From a gamma proteobacterium SCGC AAA076-P13 (GTDB lineage: Bacteria > Pseudomonadota > Gammaproteobacteria > Magnimaribacterales > D2472), in the NCBI GenBank assembly GCA_000384935.1, contig ARRA01000002.1, positions 153,697-217,696 on the forward strand: a stretch of 64,000 bases of DNA, written 5' to 3'. Every line of letters starts with the position of its first letter. Position 1 is the stretch's first letter. Under the pieces are notes generated by a model. It saw nothing but the letters and a program-made list of their open reading frames with translations, had not been told where the DNA came from and did no database searches. Position numbers and translations under genes: made by a program. Below are positions 18,844 to 27,503 of the stretch, piece by piece.

Positions 18844-20178
18844 ATGCATGATTTAATTTTTAAAAACTGCAAAATAGTAAATGAAAGTAAAATTCTAGAA
18901 GCAGATATCGCAATCAAAAACAATAGAATTGAATTAATTCAAAACACTATTGATTCTGAATCAAAAAAAGTTGTTGATCTAGAAGGAAGATATGTATTAC
19001 CTGGGCTTATAGATGATCAAGTACATTTTAGAGAACCTGGTCTTACTCATAAAGGTGATATAGCAACTGAGTCTAGGGCTGGGCTTGCTGGAGGAGTAAC
19101 GAGTTATTTTGAAATGCCTAATGTTAATCCTACAACTACTACAAACGAAAATTTAAGTAAAAAATTTGCTATTGCTAGTACTAAATCTTTATCTAACTAT
19201 TCCTTTCATCTGGGTGCAAGCAATACAAATATCGAAGAAATTAAGCGAGTTGATATTAGTCAGGCTGCAGCATTAAAAGTTTTCATGGGAGCCTCTACTG
19301 GTGAAATGTTGGTTGATAGTCTTGATGCTCTTGATGATATTTTTAACTACTCACCACTTATCGTAGTAACTCATTGCGAAGACCAAACTACAGTTAAAAA
19401 GAATGAAAAATTATTTTTTGAAAAATATGGTGATGAGCTATCAGCAAAGCAGCATCATTTAATTAGGGATGTGGAAAGCTGTTACTTATCTAGTTCACTT
19501 GCTGTTAGTCTGGCTAAAAAATATGATTCAGATTTACATGTATTTCATCTTACAACAGAGAAAGAGATGAACTTATTCTCAAAAGGAGATGTGAGTGGAA
19601 AAAAAATTACATCTGAAGTTTGTGTTCATCATATGCACTTTAATGAAGGTGATTATGCAGAGCTTGGCAATCAAATAAAATGTAATCCATCAATAAAAGA
19701 AGAATCAGATAGGCTGGCGCTTATTAAAGCCCTTCATGAAGATAAGATTGATATCATTGCTACCGATCATGCTCCTCACACATGGGATGAAAAAATGAGA
19801 AAGTATCAAGATGCTCCAGCTGGCCTGCCTTTAGTTCAACATGGGCTTCAAATTTTATTAGATTTTTATCATCAAAATATCTTAAGCCTTCAAACTATTG
19901 TTGAAAAAACTACTCACAATGTTGCCAAAAGATTTCAGGTAAAAGATCGGGGTTTTATTAGAGAAGGCTATTATGCTGACTTGGTGGTTCTTGATATTGA
20001 TAAAAAATATCAAGTAACAAATGAAAATATTCTATATAAATGTGGCTGGTCTCCGTTTTTAGGAAAAACATTTAATTCTTCAATACACATGACAGTTTGT
20101 AATGGGCATATAGTTTTTGAAGATGGTCAGGTAAAGGAAGATATTCCTCTGGGAATGCAAATAGAATTTGATAGATAA
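18844..20178 (+). CDS. pyrC: dihydroorotase, type I
   Basis: The 444-residue amidohydrolase closes carbamoyl-aspartate to dihydroorotate in pyrimidine synthesis. Motifs are DDQVHFREPGLTHKGD, a Lys in LKVFMG, His in VTHCEDQ and VFHLTTEKE, and the catalytic Asp in ATDHAPH. The first His of the usual HxH metal motif is Gln here (DDQVH). I recall this variant from Bacteroidetes-like dihydroorotases, so activity is still likely. I chose ATG 18844, one base after the lysC stop; an in-frame start at 18817 would overlap lysC and add nine unaligned residues. Confidence 0.88.
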   Translation: MHDLIFKNCKIVNESKILEADIAIKNNRIELIQNTIDSESKKVVDLEGRYVLPGLIDDQVHFREPGLTHKGDIATESRAGLAGGVTSYFEMPNVNPTTTTNENLSKKFAIASTKSLSNYSFHLGASNTNIEEIKRVDISQAAALKVFMGASTGEMLVDSLDALDDIFNYSPLIVVTHCEDQTTVKKNEKLFFEKYGDELSAKQHHLIRDVESCYLSSSLAVSLAKKYDSDLHVFHLTTEKEMNLFSKGDVSGKKITSEVCVHHMHFNEGDYAELGNQIKCNPSIKEESDRLALIKALHEDKIDIIATDHAPHTWDEKMRKYQDAPAGLPLVQHGLQILLDFYHQNILSLQTIVEKTTHNVAKRFQVKDRGFIREGYYADLVVLDIDKKYQVTNENILYKCGWSPFLGKTFNSSIHMTVCNGHIVFEDGQVKEDIPLGMQIEFDR

Positions 20179-20205
20179 TTAGGTATTTTTTTACTATCAA
20201 ACAGT

Positions 20206-20211
20206 TATAAT
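20206..20211 (+). promoter_or_regulatory. -10 element of the tRNA-Ser promoter
   Basis: A consensus TATAAT lies 15 bases upstream of the first base of tRNA-Ser. No convincing -35 hexamer sits 16-18 bases further upstream, so only the -10 element is called. Confidence 0.5.
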
Positions 20212-20225
20212 CTTTCATCGATTTC

Positions 20226-20315
20226 GGAGAGTTGGCTGAGTGGTCGAAAGCGCCTCCCTGCTAAGGAGGTATATGGGTAACTGTATCGAGGGTTCGAATC
20301 CCTCACTCTCCGCCA
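20226..20315 (+). tRNA. tRNA-Ser (GCT)
   Basis: This 90-base class II tRNA has acceptor strands GGAGAGT and ACTCTCC, discriminator G and an encoded CCA. The anticodon arm CCTCC/GGAGG encloses a loop with anticodon GCT, and the variable arm is long, as expected for serine. In pseudomonads this tRNA follows alaS-lysC-csrA, so its position here supports conserved synteny. Confidence 0.97.
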
Positions 20316-20381
20316 GTTAGTCTGATTTAATATCTGATAATATCTTATTTGAAGTTCACACTTCTATACTTATAATAAATT

Positions 20382-21239
20382 ATGAAAATTACAGATAATC
20401 TTAAAACCTTTATAAATGGTTATTCCATAGAGGTTACACCTTCAGCTGTATCAAAAATAGATAATCTTTCTATGGTGCTACCTAAAAATACTCGAGTGTA
20501 TATTGCTCATATTGAAGGAACTCCGATTGAGAATATGATTGAGGCTGCAGTCAAGATAAGTTCAGAAGGCTTTAAATGTATGCCACATTTCCCAGCAAGG
20601 ATTATCAAAAATTCTAAAATACTTGATGACTGGATCACTAGATATAGTAACGAGGCTAATGTTGATGAAGCTCTTATTATAGCTGGGGGTTCAAGTAAGC
20701 CATATGGTGACTTTGATTCATCCATCCAATTACTTGAAACTGGGTTGTTTGATAAACACCAGTTTAAGAGAATTCATATAGCAGGACATCCTGAGGGCAA
20801 TAAAGATATTGATCCAAATGGCTCAAATAAAAATGTAATTGAAGCTATCTCATGGAAAAATGAATTCTCAAAAAGAACCGATGCAAATATGGCAATAACT
20901 ACTCAATTTTGTTTTGAATCTGAGCCAGTTATTAAGTGGGCTAATGATTTAAAAAATACTGGTATCGATCTTCCTATTCATATCGGCATAGCAGGACCAG
21001 CAAAGCTCCAAACATTAATTAAATATTCAATTGAATGCGGTGTAGGCGCCTCGATGAAAGTTTTACAAAAAAGAGCAAAGGATATTACAAAACTCTTGCT
21101 TCCATACAAGCCTAGCTCTATTCTTCAGGAATTAGCTTCCTATAAGAAAGATAATCCGAATTTCAATATTGAGCAGGTGCATTTTTTTCCTCTTGGAGGC
21201 GTAAAACAGGTAACTGAATTTATTAAAGAAAGTGCTTAA
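20382..21239 (+). CDS. methylenetetrahydrofolate reductase-like protein
   Basis: The 285-residue protein has MetF-family features: an N-terminal barrel strand with SIEVTPS, AGHPEGN around residue 135, and TTQFCFE near residue 173. It ends with VHFFPLGGVKQV. MetF reduces 5,10-methylene-THF to 5-methyl-THF with FAD. This divergent branch is common in marine bacteria and may serve one-carbon catabolism instead of methionine synthesis, which is inference. It is convergent with ctlX (4-base overlap). Confidence 0.72.
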   Translation: MKITDNLKTFINGYSIEVTPSAVSKIDNLSMVLPKNTRVYIAHIEGTPIENMIEAAVKISSEGFKCMPHFPARIIKNSKILDDWITRYSNEANVDEALIIAGGSSKPYGDFDSSIQLLETGLFDKHQFKRIHIAGHPEGNKDIDPNGSNKNVIEAISWKNEFSKRTDANMAITTQFCFESEPVIKWANDLKNTGIDLPIHIGIAGPAKLQTLIKYSIECGVGASMKVLQKRAKDITKLLLPYKPSSILQELASYKKDNPNFNIEQVHFFPLGGVKQVTEFIKESA

Positions 21240-22132
21240 AAAAGTTCAGATAACATACATCTAGCAGACCCACCGCCATATTTTTCTATAGTCGGAAGAT
21301 CGGAATGGATAATTTTAGTATAAAAATTATTTAGCATACTTAGCTGATTTTTTTCCAAGGCGCCATGAGCTCTTGATGACATTATTAAGTATAGATTTCC
21401 ATCCCTATCTTTTGCCTCTAATGCATTTCCACAAAAATCTAGAATTTGCTCTTTAGAGATTTCCATTACCTTATGATATCTACCAACCTTTTCTTTAATA
21501 ACTTCCCTGTATTCTGGTTTTATAACCTCATAACAAATACCAATAACTCCAGTTCCAATAAACATAAATACGTCTGTGTGATAAATAGGAGCTCCTTTAT
21601 GACTTTCTGTTTCAACCAAAACTAAATCATATGAATTATTCTTGCAGTATGACTTTAGTAAATCTTTGTCAGTTCTTGGCGATAATCCTGAATATACAAT
21701 ATTATTGACTCTATCAAAAACCATGCTACTGGTTCCTTCTAAGAAAATATTTTGATCTTCATAAGAAGAATAGTTATCTGAAAGTTTATACTCTTTCTTA
21801 AGATCAGAGATAATTTCTGGAGTTTTTTCTGTACGCCTATTTGGAGCAAGCATACTGAAGATTTGCATTGTTTTATCTTCAAATGTTGTAAACCAGTTTG
21901 GAAAAATATGATCAGGGCACTCCTTGCTTCCTTCGTATACTGAAATAGTAATTCCATGAGATTCGAGTTCTAATTTAAAATCATTAAATTCTTTGATTGC
22001 TTTAATTGTTATTATCTTAATATCCTCATCATCACTTTCTACCTGATAGTGATTCGATTTTATTGTCTGATTGTTTTTATAAAAGATAGCTGGCTTAATC
22101 ATTAAGATGTGGTCTGTTGATTGGCTTGCCAT
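21236..22132 (-). CDS. ctlX: citrulline hydrolase / amidinotransferase family protein (CtlX-like)
   Basis: The 298-residue protein belongs to the guanidino-group-modifying fold of arginine deiminases. Visible catalytic segments are EGTSSMVFD, the His in PIYHTDVFMFIG, and a C-terminal nucleophile Cys in GGGSARCM. Overall pattern, including the start TDHILMIKPAIFY, matches proteins called citrulline utilisation hydrolase CtlX. It would release ornithine from citrulline or a related guanidino/ureido compound. It is divergent from rocD, whose product consumes ornithine, which fits this role. Exact substrate is uncertain. Confidence 0.68.
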   Translation of the reverse strand: MASQSTDHILMIKPAIFYKNNQTIKSNHYQVESDDEDIKIITIKAIKEFNDFKLELESHGITISVYEGSKECPDHIFPNWFTTFEDKTMQIFSMLAPNRRTEKTPEIISDLKKEYKLSDNYSSYEDQNIFLEGTSSMVFDRVNNIVYSGLSPRTDKDLLKSYCKNNSYDLVLVETESHKGAPIYHTDVFMFIGTGVIGICYEVIKPEYREVIKEKVGRYHKVMEISKEQILDFCGNALEAKDRDGNLYLIMSSRAHGALEKNQLSMLNNFYTKIIHSDLPTIEKYGGGSARCMLSELF

Positions 22133-22180
22133 AGTAAAATTTACCTAGTGGTTATTGATTAAAGGACATAGAATACACCT

Positions 22181-23428
22181 ATGAAAGATACATTACAAAA
22201 AGATTATTTTGAAAAAGAAGCATTATATGGTGCCTCTAATTACTCGCCATTGCCAGTAGTCCTCGAAAAAGGAGAGGGCGCTTATTTGTGGGATATAGAT
22301 GGCAATAAATATCTAGATATGATGTCAGCATACTCTGCAGTTAGTCATGGTCACTCTCACCCGCAATTAGTACAAACTCTTTATGAGCAAGCACAAAAAT
22401 TAGCTATTTCATCAAGAGCATTTTATACAGAGCCATTCGCTGGATACTTAGAAAAACTATCAAGAGTATCAGGGTTTGAGGCTATTCTCCCTATGAATAC
22501 TGGCGCTGAAGCAGTTGAAACAGCTATAAAAGCAGCAAGAAGATGGGGGTATTTTACTAAGGGTATTGAAGAAAATAAGGCTGAGATAATTGTTGCAGAT
22601 GGTAATTTTCATGGGAGAACATCAACAATAGTAGGGTTTTCATCTGACACAGAATATAAAAAAGGGTTTGGTCCATTTGGTGGTGGTTTTGCTACTGCAG
22701 ATTATTGTAGTAATTGCTCATGTGATACATCGAACTGCATAAAATCAATCGACTCCATAAAAAAACTTATTAATAAAAATACATGTGCTGTTCTTGTAGA
22801 GCCTATTCAGGGGGAAGGGGGAATAATTATTCCTAGAGATGGATGGCTTAAACAGCTAAGAGATTTATGTTCTGAAAATAATGTGCTTATGATTTTAGAT
22901 GAAATTCAATCTGGTCTTGGGCGTACTGGAAAGTTATTTGCTTTTCAACATGAAGGCATTATTCCGGATGGACTAATTCTTGGGAAAGCACTTGGAGGCG
23001 GTTTAATTCCTGTCTCAGCCTTCTTAAGCTCTAGAGAGGTAATGGATCATTTTGATCCAGGATCACATGGTTCAACATTTGGTGGTAACCCACTTGCAGC
23101 AGCAGTTGCTTCAAAAGCCATTGATCTGCTTTATGAAGATAAGCTTATTAATAATAGTCATGATTTGGGTTTATATTTCTTAAATGAACTTAAGGCATTG
23201 GATTTTACTTTCATAAAAGAAGTTAGAGGAAAAGGGCTATGGATAGGCCTAGAGCTATCTAATGCCCCTATGCCTGCAAAAAATATATGTAAACTGCTTT
23301 TAAAAGAAGGAATGCTTTGTAAAGAGACTCATGAAACTGTCATAAGGTTTGCACCTCCACTCATGATTCAAAAATCAGAAATTGACTGGGCATTAGAAAA
23401 AATTAAAAAAGTTTTTTCTTCTCTCTAG
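22181..23428 (+). CDS. rocD: ornithine aminotransferase
   Basis: This 415-residue class III PLP aminotransferase transfers the delta-amino group of ornithine to 2-oxoglutarate, yielding glutamate semialdehyde. Features are MNTGAEAVETAIKAARRWG, the Asp in LMILDEIQSGLGRTG, and the PLP Lys in LGKALGGG. The N-terminal part GASNYSPLPVVLEKGEGAY is characteristic of RocD rather than ArgD. It is divergent from ctlX with a 48-base gap that must hold both promoters. As no argD lies in the arginine operon, a dual role with acetylornithine is possible but unproven. Confidence 0.88.
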   Translation: MKDTLQKDYFEKEALYGASNYSPLPVVLEKGEGAYLWDIDGNKYLDMMSAYSAVSHGHSHPQLVQTLYEQAQKLAISSRAFYTEPFAGYLEKLSRVSGFEAILPMNTGAEAVETAIKAARRWGYFTKGIEENKAEIIVADGNFHGRTSTIVGFSSDTEYKKGFGPFGGGFATADYCSNCSCDTSNCIKSIDSIKKLINKNTCAVLVEPIQGEGGIIIPRDGWLKQLRDLCSENNVLMILDEIQSGLGRTGKLFAFQHEGIIPDGLILGKALGGGLIPVSAFLSSREVMDHFDPGSHGSTFGGNPLAAAVASKAIDLLYEDKLINNSHDLGLYFLNELKALDFTFIKEVRGKGLWIGLELSNAPMPAKNICKLLLKEGMLCKETHETVIRFAPPLMIQKSEIDWALEKIKKVFSSL

Positions 23429-23448
23429 CTTTAAACTAAAATACTCTA

Positions 23449-23904
23449 ATGAAATACCCATTTAATATATCCAAGAAAGAATTAAAAGATTATCTATTTG
23501 AATTGAAAGAAGTTTGCATTATTGAACACGAAGATAATTGGTTTAAAGAAAAATCACATACAAAGCTTTACCCAAATGTGAACGAGGCAAAACTAAAAGT
23601 TGCAAAGCCGCATTATTGGATAATTAATGCAGTAGAAAAATATGAAGATGAAGGTTGCGAGGATAAGGAACTTGCCTTGATAGAGCTTGGGCAGCTTGTA
23701 TTTAAATCAAACTATTATTCTCAAAAATTAACTTCTGAAACTGAGAATGAAGAGGCTAAAAAGGACCTTGTTTCATCTCTTAGATTTTTGAATATTACAG
23801 ATGCTATTATAGCAACTCAGGTTGTTTCTATGGATACTCCTAAATATGCACGTTTTGATATGTCAGAAGAAGAGGCCCTCCATCTTATCTCTTCTTGGGG
23901 TTGA
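23449..23904 (+). CDS. unknown acidic cytoplasmic protein
   Basis: I do not recognise this 151-residue protein. It has no signal peptide or membrane segment, is rich in Glu, Lys and Asp, and looks alpha-helical. It lies 20 bases after rocD on the same strand. Its TGA stop overlaps the TTG start of the following alkyltransferase gene (TTGA), indicating translational coupling. No motif suggests a function. Confidence 0.65.
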   Translation: MKYPFNISKKELKDYLFELKEVCIIEHEDNWFKEKSHTKLYPNVNEAKLKVAKPHYWIINAVEKYEDEGCEDKELALIELGQLVFKSNYYSQKLTSETENEEAKKDLVSSLRFLNITDAIIATQVVSMDTPKYARFDMSEEEALHLISSWG

Positions 23905-24176
23905 TAAAATTGCCAACTCCCTTTGAAATATCTGTATGGAAAGAAATTGATAAAATCCCGTTTGGGCAAACAAAGTCTTACAAAGATATAGCTATAAATT
24001 TAGGTAAGCCTAATGCATCAAGAGCTGTTGCAAATGCTTGTGGAAAAAACCCAACCCCTATTATTAGACCTTGTCACAGAGTAATATGTTCGAATGGTTC
24101 CCTTGGTGGGTATAGCGCCCCCGGGGGCGCTATTAAAAAGAAAAAACTATTGGAATCTGAAGGCTTATTCTTCTAA
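23901..24176 (+). CDS. single-domain O6-alkylguanine-DNA alkyltransferase-like protein
   Basis: The 91-residue product corresponds to only the C-terminal DNA-binding and active-site domain of Ogt/MGMT. It keeps the acceptor cysteine in RPCHRVI, unlike alkyltransferase-like proteins that have Trp there, and it has the following GGYSAPGG loop. It could repair alkylated bases, or bind lesions without the N-terminal domain. No ATG is present: the TTG at 23901 overlaps the preceding stop as TTGA, and another TTG lies at 23895. The last 12 bases overlap the convergent protease gene. A 22-bp GC palindrome lies inside. Confidence 0.82.
   Translation: MIKLPTPFEISVWKEIDKIPFGQTKSYKDIAINLGKPNASRAVANACGKNPTPIIRPCHRVICSNGSLGGYSAPGGAIKKKKLLESEGLFF
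24112..24133. repeat. perfect 22-bp GC-rich palindrome inside the alkyltransferase gene
   Basis: The half-site ATAGCGCCCCC (24112-24122) is followed at once by its exact reverse complement (24123-24133), with no loop. It encodes part of the conserved glycine loop of the protein. Neither strand has a T-run next to it, so it is not a standard terminator. It stands out in an otherwise AT-rich region. Confidence 0.9.
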
Positions 24177-26639
24177 AGCTTTATTTATTTTCCAATTAAG
24201 AAATTTTAGATGATTTTTTAATTCATCAGTTCCGTAAAGTCTTTTTGTGTATAGTTCAATTTTTAATAATGAACTATATATAGCTGATCTCGAGATTTCA
24301 TCATAATCACTATCGGTCAAACCCTTAATTAAACCGTCAACATAATTTGATTGAAGATTCATTTTAAATGTAGTTGGAACTTCCTTAGCAACAAAGATAC
24401 CTTCTTGTAAATCATCAAGCACTTCATTTGGAAGATAAGTATTGCCATATTGTGAACTATCAACAAGCCTTGTCATTACTCTTGGATGAAGAATATGTGC
24501 CAATACTCTTCCCTGAAGACCTAAAACAACCTCATGCAGTTGAGGGTCTTCATTTCCTCTTTCAGCCGAACTATACGCTGCCCTTTTTTCATATTGAAGA
24601 TACTTAAGAATGTTCTCATCAAAAATAAATGCATCATTTGATAAAAGTTTTGATGTAATAAGACTCATTGCTTTTTTCTGATCTTCATATGCTACAGCTT
24701 CAAATGGGGTTAAGTCTGTTCCATTAACAGTTCTATTTGAATAAACCCCACCAATTAATCTAGATACTCCTTCCATAAATCTACCTTTTTCACGAACAAG
24801 GCTAAAGAAATTAGATCTAAATTCTGTTGATGTATTGCCGTCAACTAAAAATATTGAGGGCAGCTCCTTAATTTTGGCATCAAGTATTTCAATTCTTCGA
24901 GATGTATAGGTAACTGGATCACCAGAAAGGTCATATCTTTTTGCTCTAGGGTCTGTATTAGATCCTGGACTTCCCATGGCATCTCCATCAGTTCCAAAGA
25001 CATATTCAGGTATCGAAGCTTTTGCCAAGATTAAATCTCTTTCTTCATCAGTCATATTTGGAGTGTATCCAAATTCTATAGCCCACTTATCATATATTCC
25101 TGGTCCATGTGGGAAAAAGTTCCCTTGAGGAGTTCCAGCTGGAGCTAAATTAATTGGATCGTAATCCATAACAGATCCAATATGACTCTTGCCTGTTATA
25201 GAAACATTATGTATATCATCAGCATTATAAATCCAGCTAGATTTAAAGTTATGACGCAAACCTAAGGTATGACCAACCTCATGCATTGTAAGAGATACTA
25301 TCCACTGCTCTAAAGGGTCATTATCTTCTGTATATCCCCATAATTTTCTATATGTATAACCTCTTTTAATTGCATTAAATTCTTGAACAATATCTGCTGC
25401 AATAATTTCGCCTGTTCTTGGATTTGCGATACTTGGGCCATATCCTGAAAATTGTGGATTAGGTGTAGATGCCCATCTAACAACATTATATTGGATATCT
25501 CCAGCATCCCATTCAGCATCATCAGGTTGAATTTTTGCAACTACTGCATTCTTAAAGCCTGCTTTTTCAAATGCAGCATTCCACCCCTCAATTCCTTTAA
25601 CTACAAATGGCCTAATTTCTTCTGGAGTTGAGTTTTCTACCCAATAAACAATTGGTTCGACAGGCTCTGATAATTCAGCTTCAGGATTTTTTTTAATCAA
25701 TCTCCATCTATTCATTAGATCGCGAGCAGGGTAGCTATCATAAGAAGATAAGTCAGTAACCTTTTCTGAAAAGTATCCAATTCTTTGGTCTGCTATTCTT
25801 GGCTCGAATTTATCGTCTGGCATTTCTACAAATAAATGCCTAGCTGATATAAATGTATACCTTTTATCAGCCACAGCATCAACAGAACCACCTGGTTTGG
25901 GTCTTGGGTTAAAAAAACCATAATTTATTTCTATTGCAGTATTTTTTGGATAGTTTCTAACGTCATTAATGTAGGTTTTGCTTTTATCTATCTTGCCAAT
26001 ATTTAGATCATAATATTCCATATACTCTTGAGGTATGTTTGGAGTAACACTTGTTAACATTTCACTTAAAAACAACTTATCAGCACTTATTAAATATTTA
26101 TTATCCTCTTTAACAACAACCTTAAACCTTCCCATGAATGCTTCAATAATATTCGTAAGTTTTGATTGAGAAATTTTATTTGAATCATCATATTTGTATT
26201 TTGTATTAATTTTATAAAGACCAATATCATCTTTAAATTTTCTAAACTCTAATATAGATCCATCGCCCATTGAACCGCCACTTGCACCAACATCCTGTGG
26301 GCCATTCAATATATATGCAAAATAAATAAACTCTTTATTTATTTTATCTTCTTCAATAATTAGATAGTATTTATCTTCTTCAGTTTCATGCAAGATATTC
26401 ATAAAGCCATTAAGTTCTTTAAATTCTCCATCCTCTATGAACTCTTCTATGCTGGCATAATCTTTTTTATCTTTTTTGCCTTTGCCCATCTTTGAATCTT
26501 CCAAGACAGCGTCACTCGAATCCTCAACAGATTCAGGTTTTTCACCTTCTTGAGCATTTATATTTGCTGTAAAAGCTATTAATGCGTACCCAAATACGCA
26601 TATTAGAAATAGTTTTGAGATTGATTTTTTATGTTCCAT
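24165..26639 (-). CDS. secreted zinc-dependent metalloprotease (DUF5117/DUF4953 type)
   Basis: The 824-residue protein starts with a signal peptide (MEHKKSISKLFLICVFGYAL... ending near NINAQ). The extended zinc motif HEVGHTLGLRHNF supplies HExxHxxGxxH of the metzincin-like clan, and SVMDYDP looks like the Met-turn. It resembles large bacterial zinc-dependent metalloproteases with DUF5117 and DUF4953 regions, presumably periplasmic or outer-membrane associated. I chose ATG 26639, preceded by GGAAA; a TTG four codons upstream is also open. Substrate unknown. Confidence 0.85.
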   Translation of the reverse strand: MEHKKSISKLFLICVFGYALIAFTANINAQEGEKPESVEDSSDAVLEDSKMGKGKKDKKDYASIEEFIEDGEFKELNGFMNILHETEEDKYYLIIEEDKINKEFIYFAYILNGPQDVGASGGSMGDGSILEFRKFKDDIGLYKINTKYKYDDSNKISQSKLTNIIEAFMGRFKVVVKEDNKYLISADKLFLSEMLTSVTPNIPQEYMEYYDLNIGKIDKSKTYINDVRNYPKNTAIEINYGFFNPRPKPGGSVDAVADKRYTFISARHLFVEMPDDKFEPRIADQRIGYFSEKVTDLSSYDSYPARDLMNRWRLIKKNPEAELSEPVEPIVYWVENSTPEEIRPFVVKGIEGWNAAFEKAGFKNAVVAKIQPDDAEWDAGDIQYNVVRWASTPNPQFSGYGPSIANPRTGEIIAADIVQEFNAIKRGYTYRKLWGYTEDNDPLEQWIVSLTMHEVGHTLGLRHNFKSSWIYNADDIHNVSITGKSHIGSVMDYDPINLAPAGTPQGNFFPHGPGIYDKWAIEFGYTPNMTDEERDLILAKASIPEYVFGTDGDAMGSPGSNTDPRAKRYDLSGDPVTYTSRRIEILDAKIKELPSIFLVDGNTSTEFRSNFFSLVREKGRFMEGVSRLIGGVYSNRTVNGTDLTPFEAVAYEDQKKAMSLITSKLLSNDAFIFDENILKYLQYEKRAAYSSAERGNEDPQLHEVVLGLQGRVLAHILHPRVMTRLVDSSQYGNTYLPNEVLDDLQEGIFVAKEVPTTFKMNLQSNYVDGLIKGLTDSDYDEISRSAIYSSLLKIELYTKRLYGTDELKNHLKFLNWKINKALEE

Positions 26640-26703
26640 ATTGATTTCCAAATTTTTTTTCTTAATTCTATCCTAGAAGATTAGATACTGGTAGTATGTA
26701 TGA

Positions 26704-27501
26704 ATGAAAAAATTATATGCACTTATCACTGGAGCCTCATCGGGTATAGGATCTGAAATAGCAATATCACTAGCTGAGAGAGGCTTTAATATAATACTCA
26801 CAGCAAGAAGAGAAGAGAGGCTAATAACTCTTACTAAAGATCTTCAAGATAGGTATGGAGTTCATGCTGACTATGTAACAGGTGATCTTGCTTCCCCTGA
26901 AACACCTCAAGAAATTTATAATTTTTGTAAAGAAAGAAACTATGAAGTTGAGGTCTTAGTTAATAATGCTGGCTATGGATTACCTAAACAATTTCATGAA
27001 ACTCCTATGGAGGATGAGGAAAAAAATATAAGAGTATTAAGCACATCTGTAATAGCCTTATCAAAAATATTTATACCTGATATGTTGGAAAGAAAATCTG
27101 GCAAGATAATGATTATCTCATCAGTTGCATCATTTGCACCTCCCTCAACTCTCCAGGTCTTATATGGACCTCTTAAAACATTCATGAATAGGTTTAGTGA
27201 TGCACTAAATGTGAATTATAAACATAAAGGTATTTCCTCTACTGCTGTTTGTCCAGGATTTGTGGTTACAGAATTTCATACTTCCAGTGGCGTTCAAGAT
27301 GCTATGGATAAAGTTCCAGCATTCATGAAGCTCAATGCCAAAGATGTAGCTGCCGAAGCTGTAGATGCCACTCTCAGCTCTAAGTCTTACTGTATTCCAG
27401 GAAAAAGATATAGAGCTATAGTTTTCTTTATGAAATATACACCATTTATAATGAAGCTATTATCGAATACTCTTTCTGGCGGGAGATACGCTAAAAAGTA
27501 A
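26704..27501 (+). CDS. short-chain dehydrogenase/reductase
   Basis: The 265-residue SDR has the NAD(P) motif TGASSGIGSEIA near the N-terminus, NNAG after strand 4, the catalytic Ser in MIISSVASF, and Tyr/Lys in LYGPLKTF. An Arg-rich patch after strand 2 (TARREERL) suggests NADP preference. The C-terminal tail has hydrophobic stretches that may associate with membrane. Substrate is unknown; fatty acyl or 3-oxoacyl substrates are typical of such relatives. It is divergent from the protease gene and convergent with the MBL hydrolase. Confidence 0.85.
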   Translation: MKKLYALITGASSGIGSEIAISLAERGFNIILTARREERLITLTKDLQDRYGVHADYVTGDLASPETPQEIYNFCKERNYEVEVLVNNAGYGLPKQFHETPMEDEEKNIRVLSTSVIALSKIFIPDMLERKSGKIMIISSVASFAPPSTLQVLYGPLKTFMNRFSDALNVNYKHKGISSTAVCPGFVVTEFHTSSGVQDAMDKVPAFMKLNAKDVAAEAVDATLSSKSYCIPGKRYRAIVFFMKYTPFIMKLLSNTLSGGRYAKK

Positions 27502-27503
27502 GC

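Noticed and set aside
20351..20365. Hairpin GAAGT-TCAC-ACTTC between tRNA-Ser and the MetF-like gene
   Set aside because: Only five base pairs and no T-run, so neither a terminator nor a riboswitch can be claimed.
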